Shown piece by piece: positions 46,676 to 59,400 of a stretch of DNA of 64,000 nucleotides. Source of the stretch: Hibiscus mutabilis (Eukaryota; Streptophyta; Magnoliopsida; Malvales; Malvaceae); contig CM033714.1 of NCBI GenBank assembly GCA_019671005.1, positions 85,179,909-85,243,908 of the forward strand, written 5' to 3'. How positions within the stretch are numbered: position 1 is the stretch's first letter; each line of letters begins with the position of its first letter. The notes beneath the pieces are model-generated. The model saw only the letters and a program-made list of their open reading frames with translations. It did not search any database and was not told the origin of the DNA. The position numbers were made by a program, and so were the translations under genes.

Positions 46676-47028
46676 TTTTTGAATTTTGCTTCTTCCTTGT
46701 GCCTTAGAACCAATCAGCCACATGGTGCCACATGGCAGCGTTTGATTGGTTAGAAATTAATATAAAAATAATTATTTTTTAAAAAAAATTACGATGCCGC
46801 GTCAGCGCACCATGCCATGCTAACATGCTACGTCAGCCTCAGGCGTTGACCCTTAGTGACATGCTACGTCAGCCTCAGGCTTGACCCTTAGTTGACTAAT
46901 GATTTCCTTCCAACGAGGGTGAATTTGAACAAAAATTAAACGTTATGTGTTTGTTCGGACCAAAAAAAAAGAATATGGGCTAAAGCGACCAAAAGGTCAA
47001 ACGTTGGGCCTACTTTTTACTTTATGCC

Positions 47029-47037
47029 ATATAAATT
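47029..47037 (+). promoter_or_regulatory. Putative TATA box of copy C, coincident with target duplication
   Basis: ATATAAATT lies 79 bp before the copy C ATG and is the right-hand copy of the foldback target duplication. Position and sequence suit a TATA box. Confidence 0.5.
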
Positions 47038-48017
47038 CTGCACTCAAAGAAGTGCAAGACATTCGATCAAAGAAAAAAAGAAGGGAAACTGGTGGTGAAA
47101 GTAAAGAAGGAAACCATGCTTAGAGCAGGTGTGCTTGTATTTCTAATTATGTTAATGTCGACGGAATTAGCAGTCCAAGTCCAAGCAAAAGCAAGAAAGC
47201 TTGCCGCTAAAGAAGGTAAATTACTTGAAGATATATTTTTTTTGAACTACTTTATTTGTCCTTAACGTTGAACTGAACCGTGTTTAATATCGGCAGTGGA
47301 AGCACTTCGTGAAATTGCGAGAGAACTAGGGAAAAAAGACTGGGATTTCAATGTAGACCCTTGTAGTGATCACCCTAGCTGGAGAAATACAAACCAAGAT
47401 CCCAGGAATTTGTACAATAATACTGTCATCTGTAATTGCTCCCTCCCTGGTGATTTCTGCCACGTCGATAGCATGTAAACGCTCTTTGTATCACGATTCC
47501 AATTTTGAGATTTTGACATACATGGCATCATGCATGAGTAAACATTTTCAGTTAAAGCTATTATATATATTGCAGATATCTTAAAGGAGAAGATTTGCCT
47601 GGTGTACTTCCAACATCGTTGGCGAAGCTACCGCACATTAAAGCCATGTAAGAAAGAGCTTGTAATTCTGGGTTTTAGTTAACATTGGATATTAAAAAAG
47701 ATTACTCCAACTGATTGTGATAAACCTTCTTTCATTTATAGCGATTTATCAAGGAACTACCTTAATGGTACGATACCACCTGAGTGGACATCTACAAAGT
47801 TAGAAACCTTGTAAGCCACTTTTCAGATTCATGTTTTAGTGTTTGTAGTGAAGAATTTTTATTTCAGAAAGACATTCATTGGGGGCTTTTTGCTGGATAT
47901 TCATGTTCAGGTCTGTTTCTGTTAACCGCTTATCAGGACCTATTCCAAATTACTTGGGGAATATAACCACGCTCCAATCCCTGTATGTTCTAAGATCTAC
48001 ATCCTTGTCATTGTTTC

Positions 48018-48321
48018 TGTTAGTACCACACTAACAACAGAAATTCAAGAACAGATTGAGAGAAGAAGAAGAAGAGAAATTTTCAGATGAGAAGAGAGTT
48101 TTCACAAAGTTTTTGCCTGCGGCTGCTTACAACAAACAACTTATTTATACTTAGACCTTTCTCACTACAGGACAAACTCATCTAATGCCCTAGGTAACCT
48201 TCTCTCCCTGGTTCCCCTGCGAAGTGGCTGCACATTCCCTGGCTCCTCTGGTGCAGTCTCGGTCGTGGGAATATTGGCTCGTTGGTTTACTGATGCCGGT
48301 TCATCCATGTTGCTCGTAACA
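48018..48321 (+). repeat. Solo LTR in an intron of copy C
   Basis: 304 bp, TGTTAGTA to CGTAACA, bracketed by a perfect 5-bp duplication GTTTC (48013-48017 and 48322-48326). It has a TATA-like CTTATTTATACTT near 48139. No internal element sequence remains, so it is a solo LTR produced by LTR-LTR recombination. Short size suggests a copia-type source. Orientation is assumed from the TATA-like site. Confidence 0.85.
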
Positions 48322-51300
48322 GTTTCCTTGATGTAAAGGTTTATCGAGTTTTTATTAGTTTTGTTAAACCTGCTCTAATACGCCGCTGCATGTTCAGGTC
48401 CCTTGAGAGTAACATGTTTTCTGGACCTATTCCTCTCCTCAGTTGGGAAATTGGTTAACTTGGAGAAACTGTTGGTCCACTTTTCTCTTTATCTCAATGC
48501 CTATTTTTTATTATTTATAAACAACTATATCCAAATATGTGTCAGACGAGAAATGAAGAGTCAGAGAATTATAGGAACAATCCCCGAGTATAACCATGTC
48601 ACTGATTTAGTTTATCCATTGATGACTATAGCGTTCTTAATGCTAATAATCTCACAGGAGAGTTACCCCAGGCTCTCACCAATTTGACCAAGTTAACAGA
48701 ATTGTAAGTTCTTATAACCTTGGTGGCTTGGTGCTTATGCAGTGTTTTTTCAGCTTTTCGCTACATATATCATCCTGTAAACAAAAGTTTTAAGTTTTGA
48801 ATGTCACCGAATTTCATTTTCGTCTTTGTCAATATGCAGTAGGATTGGCAGCAACAACTTCAGTGGAAGGATACCTTATATTTTCCAAAATTGGAAACAA
48901 CTTCAAAAGTTGTAAGTATCTTATTCCTCTTACCTCTTTCAGGAGGCTTACAGTGCAAATATTTGTACTTCATTTGCTCTTTTGTTAACAAAGAGATCCA
49001 AGCCAGTGGCTTTGAGGGCCCAATTCCTCCTAACATCTCTTCCTTGATTAACTTAACCGAACTGTAAGTTTGCAGGCCATCTTAGGTCATAATCTCCATG
49101 ATTGCCTTAAGTTCCTTTCAGAAGATACCAATTTACTCATGATTTATAAACAAGCTTTCTGATTTAATCTCATGCAGAAGAATAAGTGACCTAAATGGCG
49201 GAGTTTCACAGTTTCCATCCTTAAGAAACATGAAAGGCCTACAAAAATTGTGTGTTATTTCTACAGTAATGAGGTTCTTGAAAAGCAGAAGAATGTACAC
49301 TCTGCAATTGCTAATGAAATTATTATGTTGCAGGATGTTGAGAGATTGTAAGATATATGGACAAATACCAGATTATTTATCAGAACTGCCAAAACTAACA
49401 ATCATGTACATCTGCTGTTCTTCTAGTTTACTTGCAACTGTATGCGTTGTAGATTACAAGTAGTCATTATTAATAGTAATATTTTCTTATAATATATTCA
49501 CTTCTTTTTTTGATAAGAATAATATATTCACTTGTAGCAATTTCATCTTATAGTGTTTTGATCATATTTGCATATGTTCACTGTCTTCTCTCTGTCTTCT
49601 TTTCCTTTCCCCACAAAGTTAAGACAAAAAGAATAAAAGAACAGAGCCTAAATGCATCCTAGGAATGAATGATTATTCTGCTGAACTTACAGTGAGTTTG
49701 AGATGAACTTTAAGTGACTTTACTCAGCCCCTTTGTTAAGTAATTTATTACGATTGGCAAAACAAACCAAACCAGAACATATTATTTCAGGAAAGTTAAA
49801 TACTCATGCTTTATCCCTTAAATAATAACATGGCGCACTAAAAACACAAGAGTCTTAACAAATGATACCATTTTCACTGATCTTTAACAGTTTATGAATT
49901 GGCCTGTTCCTGATAGACTTATGTTGCTTGGCAGCTTTCTATCCTTAAAATCTTTTTAGAGCATTAGGGACATGTTTATAAAGTTCATATATATTTCAAC
50001 TTTTAATATTCATTGTTTCACATTAATTCAGACTTCCATTGATCAAACAGATAATCAGCTATTGATTGTCATGCTTCCCTTTCATATCTACAAAATGGGC
50101 TACAACAAAGTGAACAAACTGCTTTTTCTGTTCAATTTTCTTGCAGTGATCTAAGTTTCAACAAATTAGTGGAAATTGGTAAAGGTTTTACAAGTTCTGA
50201 ACTGGAAAAAATGTAAGCATTTTTAAGATTAAATTCTTGTTTATTATTTACTAAGGTTTTTCCCATTATATTTTCCTCTTCTGTTTTGAAGCTCATTTGG
50301 AGGAATTGTTTCAGATGCTAATCATATGCTCTGTTATCATCTCTATAGAGTAGACTAATTACCTAGTGTGGCATTTATCCCTCCATGGCAGAAAGACTTG
50401 ATGCTTATATTTTAAGCTTGCAAAATATTAAACCTTAATGGTTTTCTGTGTTTTTTTTTTTTCTCAATGATATTTCTAACTTCAAATACTAGCTGAGAAA
50501 GTTTAAACTGCGTCGTGATTTATGATGCTAACTAAATAGGTATCTGACAAACAACTCGCTCAGTGGTCCCATTCCTGATTGGATCAAGAACTTTGATAGT
50601 CACAGGTAATTCATGTTAATTCCATCTGAATGATGCATTGATATTTCTACCCTTTTTATGAAAATATATAAAGGTGTGCACTCATAGGAATAGATTTTAT
50701 GTTTTAGTCTCCATGTTAACCATGTGGCCTAGACAGAAATCCAGTTCGGATTTTGGAATTCTGCATCATCGGCATTCAGAAGATGTATAATGGTTATTTA
50801 TATATTTGTTGTTATTTGCAGGTTTAATCTAACTCCAAAAGTTTGTAAAGTTTAATTTTATTTTGCAGTGAAATAGATCTTTCTTACAATAATTTTTCTG
50901 TGGGCTCTGTACCATCCATTTGTCGTGAATCATTGTAAGAACCATTTTTTTTTTCTCTTGAAAATCCTTTTCGAACTTTCAAGTGTTGTGTCCTTTCCTT
51001 TTAGCTCTCAAATTTTAGAATGTAACTATTTCAATGTTTTATCAGAAACTTGTTCAAAAGCTCTACTGGAGGAAAGAATTTGTAAGCTCCAATTTGACAA
51101 ACTTCTAAAGAGAAATATAAGTCCTTTTGTTATCAAATTACCAAACTTCTAAAAGGAGTTCAATTCTACTTCACATAAATTGATTTCTTTCATTATTCTA
51201 CCATTATACAGACAACTAAGCGAGTGTCTGCAGAGCCTTCCTTGTTCAAAAGGTAATGTACGTTGGCAATGCTTAGACCAAAAGATACTATATATGCTTT

Positions 51301-53680
51301 GATTATATAATCATTCACACTTTGATATTTCTTCCACATTTATTTGGTAACACTAATATGCTATGTTTCTGTGTAGATCAATATTCTTTGTACATAAATT
51401 GTGGTGGAAATAAAACTACTGTAGGAAACATTGATTATGAAGCTGATAACGACCAAGGGAGTGAAACAAAATATATTCCTAGGGGATCAAACTGGGAAGT
51501 TAGTAGCACAGGACATTTCTGGGATACGAAGATTAGTTCAACTGACTATATAGCACATAATGTATCTGTACTCAGGATGAATGACTCTGACTTATACACA
51601 ACAGCACGCCTCTCCCCCTATTGCTCACTTATTACATTGCTGTTTAGGAAATGGAAACTATACTGTGAAACTTCACTTTGCAGAAATAGTAATAAGAGAC
51701 AATCATTCTTTCCACAGTCTTGGAAGGCGGGTATTTGATGTTTACGTACAGGTATTAAACTCACATTTCACATGCTCTCCCGATCATAGCTGCAGCAATA
51801 ATTTGATTGAATTAATATATGCAGGGGGCACGCGTCTTGAAGGATTTTAACATTATAAGTACAATCAAAGGAGTTGACGAGGAATACATTCATGAACTTA
51901 AGGGTGTAAATGTAACGGATAAGACTTTGGAGATTCGCTTTAAATGGGCTGGGAAAGGAACAGCAGCTGCACCAAGAGAGGAACATATGGCCCTCTGATA
52001 TCAGCTATCTCAGTGAAATCTGGTAAGTTACAGAATCTTGATGAGGCCTCTATTTTCTTCATATCGGTGACATATTTGTTGATTGTGTGCAGAGTTTATG
52101 CCTCCAAGCAATAGAAAAAAGAAGATAATCATTGTGGTTGGAGCTGTAGTTTTGTTTTTGATCCTAGTTCTCATGATTTTGGGTGTTCTTTGGTGGAAAG
52201 GCTTGTTGTGGGACAGAATATCAAGGGAAGAAGGTACTTTATATCAACTTCATCAAATTTATATTTGGGAAAAATTGTAGTAGCATTAATGTACTCTTTT
52301 AGACACCTTTTTTCTGAAAATTAGCAACTGAAAATAAAACAAAGAGCTCTAAGTGTGAAGTTACAGAACAGTTGAACCTTTCATATGGTTTATTCTTTTC
52401 CCAGGTATCATGGGTCTGTATAAGGAATTTTTAAGTGATTTGTTATGGTTATGATCAATTAAATTCTCCAATATTATCCTTCATTTCATTGACACTGTTA
52501 AATTAAAATGAAACTCAAAGATCAGTAATCTTTTAGTCAGAGTTTCATAACAAGTTCTTTGTTTGGCATGATAAAAGCAAAACCAAGTCTAAATTCAATG
52601 TTTTGTCTCTGTTTGATACAGCTCAGTGTATTCACTATTGACCTTTGTACCTTGAACAGAACTAAGAAGATTAGACCTGAAAACTGGAGTATTTACCTTA
52701 CGACAACTCAAAGCGGTCACAAACAACTTTGATGCAGCAAACAAAATTGGGGAAGGTGGTTTTGGATCTGTCTATAAGGTGATGTACAGCTCCACTATCA
52801 TCTTTTATTTTTCTACACTTTTTGCCTTCATCCTCTCCTGGTTATCTTTTAAAACTTACATGATGAGATACAAATTTAAAGTTTCAAATTTCAATGCAGG
52901 GCATACTACTGGATGGTACCATAATTGCGGTTAAGCAGTTATCTTCAAGATCAAAGCAAGGAAACCGTGAATTTGTGAATGAAATAGGCATGATTTCGGG
53001 TGTACAACATCCAAATGTTGTTAGACTATATGGATGTTGTGCTGAAGGAAATCAATTATTGCTGGTATACGAATACATGGAAAACAATAGTCTTGCACAT
53101 GTTTTGTTCGGTAAACTTGAAAATGTTTTCTTTACAGTTCAACCCATCCATCTCCGAAACAGAAAGAAATCAATTACTTGCTTTGTAATGCATGTGAAAG
53201 AAATGTCAACTTGCTTTGTACAGAGGAACAAAGTCCAACCAGCTGAGATTGGATTTGCCAACAAGGCTGAGGATTTGTATTGGTATTGCAAAAGGTCTGG
53301 CCTACCTGCATGACGATTCTCCTCTGAGAATTGTTCACAGGGACATCAAAGCTACGAATGTGTTACTTGATAGGGACATTAATCCTAAAATCTCTGACTT
53401 TGGTCTAGCCAGGCTTGATGAAGAGGAAAACACCCACATCAGCACCAGAGTTGCTGGAACTATGTGAGCTTCCTTTTTAATATATTCTGATACATGCACA
53501 TGCACCATTCTGACAATTGAAGTCTGTGCCTGTACCAGTGTGCATGTTTGTTATCAAAGAGTATCACTGATCTTTTAGTTTTAGTCATAGCATAGACATG
53601 TAAAAAGCTAGGGTTAACTACCACGATAAGGTACCAGATGTTGATATTATAGTTGTACAGAATGAAATCTTATCTAAGAA

Positions 53681-53820
53681 CAGGATGAAATGGCGACCAA
53701 ATAAAATTTTGTATGCCTTTTGACCTATAAGGCAGATGAACAGTTTTGTTGATCTGCATTGAAATTGTTAGAAAGAGCAAGTTTGAACGAGGACCAAACG
53801 AAAATTTTGCACTTGTCTTC
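53681..53820 (+). pseudogene. Decayed kinase exon (APE to subdomain IX) of copy C
   Basis: The stretch aligns with the intact homologous exon of copy B (20894-21044): GGATGAAATGGCGACCAAAT matches the start and CCTATAAGGCAGATG the middle, but with many substitutions and indels and without splice sites. The APE motif and the helix-F Asp region are lost, which alone would inactivate the kinase. Confidence 0.8.
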
Positions 53821-54402
53821 TGAATGGGTAAGAACAGTGAGCATAATATGTTCTTTGCAATTATTAGAATCTTTAGAGTTTGAACGAGGTGACTTGCTTT
53901 TTTTATCATTGAAATGAATTGGCCTGCTTTGCATCAATTGAAACACTTAAATAGCATTGAAGGAAAAGTTCATATTCGATCATTCAGACTTGGGTTGGGG
54001 TTAATTTCATTCTCCCTTTTTCTCATCTTTTCCCCTTTTATACGTTTTATTTCAGGCTCTTGTTCTGCAACAAAAGGAAATCTTTTTGAGCTGGTTGATA
54101 CAAAATTGGGTACAAAGTTCAACAAAGAAGAAGCAATGAGGATGGTAAAGGTAGTTCTGTTATGCACTAATCCATCACCAGCACTTAAGCCTACAATGTC
54201 CAGAGTGGTCAGCATGCTTGAAGGCCGCACTGATGTTCACGAAATAATCAGTGAACCAAGTTCTTATGGTGATGATATAAGGTTTAAATCATTCCCAGAG
54301 TTTGATCAAATTAACCTCCAGAGAAGTGAAACTCATCCCCTTTTTCAATCATCATATTCTACATGTAAAGGTTCATCTTCTACATCCACCCAGGATCTAT
54401 AG

Positions 54403-54891
54403 GAAAACATGTTTGAACTTCGGTAAAGTTAACATGTTCTCGTTCAGCAACTTTTCTGATACATGCCAGCACAAGAAATAGAATTGTCTTAGATGATAAA
54501 TGGTAAAATGCATTGAGCATAAATGTAAACTTTTCTTTTCAGAAAACCCAAAAGCCTACCATTATAGCATGGTGGTCATAATTTGTTAGTTAACTGTTAT
54601 TTCTGGTACATCTCCTAGCTTGTAGCAGATTATTCTGCTTCTTTCAATATTGAAATGAGAAATAATTTAGTTATCCAAAAGAAAAAGAAACTTCTCAGCA
54701 TGACAGATATAGTAAGAAAATTCATTATGGGAATGATTATGATAAACATTAGGTATCCTAAGAGACTAATATTTTCTTTTCAAATACAAAAACCATGTTT
54801 ATTTAGGTAATGATGCATTGGAAACCTATATATATAAAGTTCCAGGTATATTAGACTAGAAATGGAATAGGCAAGTTACTAGTGCAGAAAT
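54403..54891. other. Convergent intergenic space between copies C and D
   Basis: 489 bp between two stop codons facing each other. AT-rich; it must hold both 3' untranslated regions. No repeat was recognised. Confidence 0.6.
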
Positions 54892-56442
54892 TTAGACATT
54901 ATTAAGTGGTGATATTCCAGTCTCATCAGTGATCTCCGGGGTGTAATCAGCAGAGATATGCACTTCTTCCTCCTTAATGCTGAATTCGTAACTTGCAGGG
55001 TTTGATGGTTCTTCCCTGGACATGCTCCTGGAATAGTTTGAAAACGAACGGCTTGCCATGGCCTTGGCCCGTGCAAAACCATCAGCTGAATAGGGTGCAA
55101 GAGATGGCGTATAGTTAAGCTGACGTTTTCCCTTAAGAATTTTTACCACCTCTGACATTCTAGGCCTAAGTGTAGGAGATGGGTTAGTGCAAAGCATTGC
55201 TAATTCTAGAATCATTTTGGCTTCTTTTGCTGCGTACTCAGATCCTAGAATTGGATCAACCAGTGATAAAAGATCCCCCTTCTCTTGCAAGACATAAGCC
55301 TGCAGAGTTAACAACAGGCACTGGGCTGTTCGTTCAGTTCCGAGATTAAACATGCATACAATTCTACAAGAAGAAAGACGACACACACACACACTCATAT
55401 ACAGCACTTACCAAATCCAGAAGGTAAACACTTTCATCATTTGGCCTGTAACTGGCACTGTTCTGCCCACTGACAATTTCAAGCAAGACTACACCAAAGC
55501 TGTAAACATCTGCTTTACTGGTCAGATGGCCTCTCATGGCATACTCAGGAGCCATGTATCCACTGTAAGAACATTAAAAAATTTATCAACTGAATATGAA
55601 GTTCATATCTTGGGAGAGCATAACAATTTAGATTAAAAAAATGGATTTTGATCATTACGTGGTTCCAGCTATCTTGGTAATGATATGAGTCTGATGGCCT
55701 TCATGAAGCTTGGCAAATCCAAAATCGGATATTTTTGCAACAAAATCCTTATCAAGAAGAATGTTTGTTGTCTTGATATCCCTGTGAATAATCTTTAGTT
55801 TTGATTCTTCATGGAGAAATGCTAACCCTTTAGCTATCCCACGGCAAATTTTAGACCGGACCATCCAATTAAGTTGCACCCTCAGTTCTTCAGGACCTGA
55901 ATTGTGACATTCATGTTGTCAGTATGTTAAAAACATCAACAGTGTATGAAACTGTTTGAACAATTGTTAAAAATATGGGATCATACAGGCTTACCAAACA
56001 ATGCATGTTCAAGGGAATTATTTTCCATGTACTCATAGACTAGAAGCAGTTGATTTTCATCTATACAGCATCCGAGTAGCTTTACTAAATTTGGGTGTTG
56101 CAGAGCTGATATAACACCCACTTCATTGACGAATTCACGACTCCCTTGCTTTGATTTTGCAGAAAGCTGCTTTACAGCTATGGTCATCCCATTGGTAAGC
56201 ACTCCCTATATTTGTGCAAAATCAGAGCTTTCTCATTGAAATCATGGTGACAGCAGTGACAGGTGAAAGCTTGAAATTTTATTATTATCTTCAAGAATCA
56301 AGAAATAAAGAGACTGTACCTTGAAGACAGCTCCAAAGCCGCCTTCACCTATCTTGTTTTCATTACTGAAACTTTGTGTGGCAACTTTTAGTTGCTTATA
56401 GGTAAAAAGTCCTCCCCAGGCAATGACATGAGTTCTTTTGTG
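54892..56442 (-). other. Kinase-domain exons of copy D, intact
   Basis: Five exons whose sizes (123, 211, 238, 151, 408 bp) and splice sites are consistent. All catalytic residues are present: Gly loop, beta-3 Lys, HRD Asp, DFG Asp, APE Glu and the subdomain XI Arg (LRPRMSEVV). The C-terminal tail is longer than in copies B and C and rich in Ser and Glu. Of the kinase domains in this window it is the only one I would expect to be active if expressed. Confidence 0.85.
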
Positions 56443-59400
56443 CTGTAAATAAGGGAAACAATCTAAGAACCATTTTGGAAACACAGTTTAGCAGCTAAAA
56501 CCTCGCTTAAATCTATTTCATTTAGTTCTTTACCTTCGATTTTTGATTCCTTGCCGCGAAGGTAACCCATTTTCCAGAGGCAAATAAAAATCAGAACCAG
56601 GAACAGAACAATGGATCCTGAAATCCCAGCAATTCTTAAAGGATGAAACTTTTTGGAAGGCTTTACAGGTTTGAGAACTGCATTCAAACATGAAATTGAT
56701 ATTTGTTAAAAATAAATGGGTAAACTGAAATAAACAAAAGCTGTGCAGTTAGCATGAAGGGATGTGCTACCAGGCTCTACTGAAATAGCTGAAACAAGAG
56801 GACCATAGAGTTCAAAGGCACCGCGTTTCGAGCCTTTTCCAGCCCAATATAAGTGAATTTCAAGGTTGTTTCTCTTGACTTCAGCTTGAAACATCTTGGA
56901 AACGTTCCGGTTTTGACCTCCAGCAACCTCTTTAATTTTAAAATCAGCTAAGACCTTTGCACCCTGCAGAACCGATCACCTATGATAAGTACAACTTCAT
57001 TGAGTCCTTATAAATAAAAGAACTTAAAAGTTTACCAGAATCAAGACATCGAAAAGGCGATTCCCTCTGCTCTTATGATAAGCTTCTTCTTTATATGTGA
57101 TTTCAGCAAAATCGAGTTTTACTGTATACAAGCCGTTTTTCATGCAGAACCCGAAATACTTCAGAGATACAGGAGCAACATGAGCTGTCTTGTACAACAA
57201 ACCTCTTTATTTTGAATACTTTCAAATCCACAATCTTCATGGGATTCAATTGATTTGGCATAACTCATGGACTTAGTTTGCTCCGGGTTGTATATCCCCA
57301 TGCTACTGTACCCCATTTCTTGTCATCACTGATATAGAATGTTGATGCTCCTTCTGGACTCACATCGCTTTCGAATGTACCCTTCGACTGTTGTTACCTT
57401 GTCACCTCCACAATTAATATACAGCCGATCATCTGCATGCCAAACATTGTTACAGATGGTTAACATGCCTAGCTTTTCCAGTACTAACCAGGTAAGCCAT
57501 TGACAGTAGCCTAATGATGGTTTAAACTTTGAGTTCATTATGAAATCAAGGTACTGCTGGATTGAAAATGACAGTAATCTAAAAGGCTATTTACTTTTCA
57601 ATTGATCTTCACCACAAGAGAAACTGTTATTCTCCCATTCACTGTCCATTTAAAATAGAGAGAGAAAAAAAGGGTTAGAAATAGCATTCACATACAGTCA
57701 AACAGGAGAAAAAAGCTTTGATGCTAGAGCTTACAAGCCTGCTGATGAAGAACAGCATGCAAATGAATTCTGAAAAATTTATACATGGATGAAAAAATAT
57801 TAATAAATATAGCAGCTATTAAACAAAAGAGTATTTTTTTTCTTTTCCTCATTTGCCCTACATATTCCTGTTGGCTCTGTAATCTGCAATAGATGAATAT
57901 GTGAAATTGTTCTCTGAGAAATCCCTGCACATCATCACCCTTCAAACAATTACAAACAGAATAATTTCTAACTCAAAGAACAATTGATGTTCTATTTAAA
58001 GACTGCTTGTTAAAGTTCAACTATTTAAAATGAAAAGAGAAAAACTATATCTACCTAAACTACCTGCATTGGTGAAAGTACAACTGAAATAAGAACTTAC
58101 AGATTTGCTTCTGTTTTGTTTGTAAGCCATTTAGGAATTGGCCCTGTTAATTTATTTGCTCGAAGAAATCTGGTCAAAGGGTAAAAGAACAGTTATTACA
58201 CGAATCATCTCTAGAGGTGCAAAAAACTGAGAGCACATTGGTGTACCAAAATCCTTTAAACTAAGTTTCAGATCAAGCAAACAGAGTTTCAAAATTGTTG
58301 ATGACACAAATATAAAGCAACTTCTCTTACATATTTGTTAGGTTTCCATACTCGGAGAAATCAGGGACTTCACCAGTCAATTTGTTGTAGCTTAAGTCCC
58401 TATATCAGAGAAAGAAAAATGCCAGAAATATCAGAAAATCTAACACTTCCTTATTGCTCTGATTGCAAAGACTGCTGCTAATTCAGATGTGAAAATAGTT
58501 AAAGGTTTCAGTTCCGTTTCTGTATGGAAGAGCCGAGGCGTTGTCTCGGTGTCGCACTTGTTCATAACATTTCCATTTCTCAAGTAAATAGCATATACTT
58601 AAGTGGCTTACAGATGGCTGAGGGCTTGGAACCCACCAAGATATGATGGGATTGAGTCATTGATTGAACAGTTTCTCAGGACCCTACAGAAAGACCAAGC
58701 ATCAATATGAAGAAAATATTTCCAGATGAAAGATTAATCAAATATTTCAGTAGTAACACTCACAAAGTATTAAGTTGTGTCATTCCTGAAATATCAGGAA
58801 ATGGGAAAAGTTCTCCGCTTCTTCCATACAAGTCGGCAATGTGCCTGGACAGTCAACACCGAGCAGGATATCAGAGATTTAAAACAATGATATTAGTCCA
58901 ATTCAGAGTTTCGGATCCATCCGGTCACAAATAAAAGCATTACATCTCAGTGACCATCTCCAAGGAAGAGATTGTATTAGGAAGAGGGCCTTCAAAATGG
59001 TTCCCTTGAAGTATCCTGTTAAAACCAAAATGTTCTAAGCAAATATCCTGATCAAAGTTTAGAAACATTCAGTCAGCATACTGCCTGTAATAATTCGGAA
59101 AAAGGGTGCTTACAGGACCTGCAGCTGGTTCCAATTTCCAATATATTCGGGGATAGGACCAATGAATTCATTCCCCCTAACATTGCTGCAGATGGAAAAA
59201 CCAATAATGAGAACAAATAGTTTGGAGTGAGATAAACAGCATGAAAGAGCAAAGTTTTCCTTACAAGTGTCTCAAGTTTGTTAGATTTGCGAAACTTCGA
59301 GGCAATTGTCCTTGAAATTTATTGTTTGCCAGCACCCTGCAGTTATACTCTAATCGAAGATAAGTCCGTTCCAATTCAAAAAAGAGGATCAGGAGAGAAA

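Larger units (their letters stand above)
25778..47028. mobile_element. Long-arm foldback element, MULE-like, interrupted by nested LTR elements
   Basis: The left arm starts GGCATAAAGT at 25778 and the right arm ends with its complement at 47028. The arms match for hundreds of bases; for example CCCAACGTTTGACATTTTGG near 25798 pairs with the right-arm sequence near 46995. Inner parts of both arms are degenerate CCCTAAA / TTTAGGG repeats meeting near 26445. The flanks are ATTTAAATT (25769-25777) and ATATAAATT (47029-47037), a 9-bp duplication with one mismatch, as expected for Mutator-like insertion. Without the LTR elements it would be about 1.45 kb with no coding sequence. Class assignment is inference from the duplication length and long inverted termini; no transposase is present. 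Confidence 0.75.
47116..54402 (+). pseudogene. LRR-malectin receptor-like kinase copy C (degraded)
   Basis: Exons: 47116-47215 (signal peptide), 47297-47474, LRR exons 47576-47647, 47742-47810, 47911-47982, 48398-48470, 48632-48703, 48840-48911, 48992-49063, 49178-49249, 49334-49405, 50147-50212, 50540-50605, 50869-50934, 51046-51081, linker 51212-51252, malectin-like 51377-51751 and 51825-52022, transmembrane 52093-52233, kinase 52660-52778, 52900-53110, 53224-53463, a relic at about 53681-53820, and last exon 54056-54402. Conserved features: GEGGFGSV, ATP-site Lys (IIAVKQL), HRDIKATN, DFGLAR. Damage: exon 48398-48470 has net +1 bp, the acceptor before 48992 reads AA, -2 bp near 51625, -1 bp near 51975, the 53224 exon is 240 instead of 238 bp, the APE exon has decayed, and -1 bp near 54072. 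It is almost certainly a pseudogene. Confidence 0.88.
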
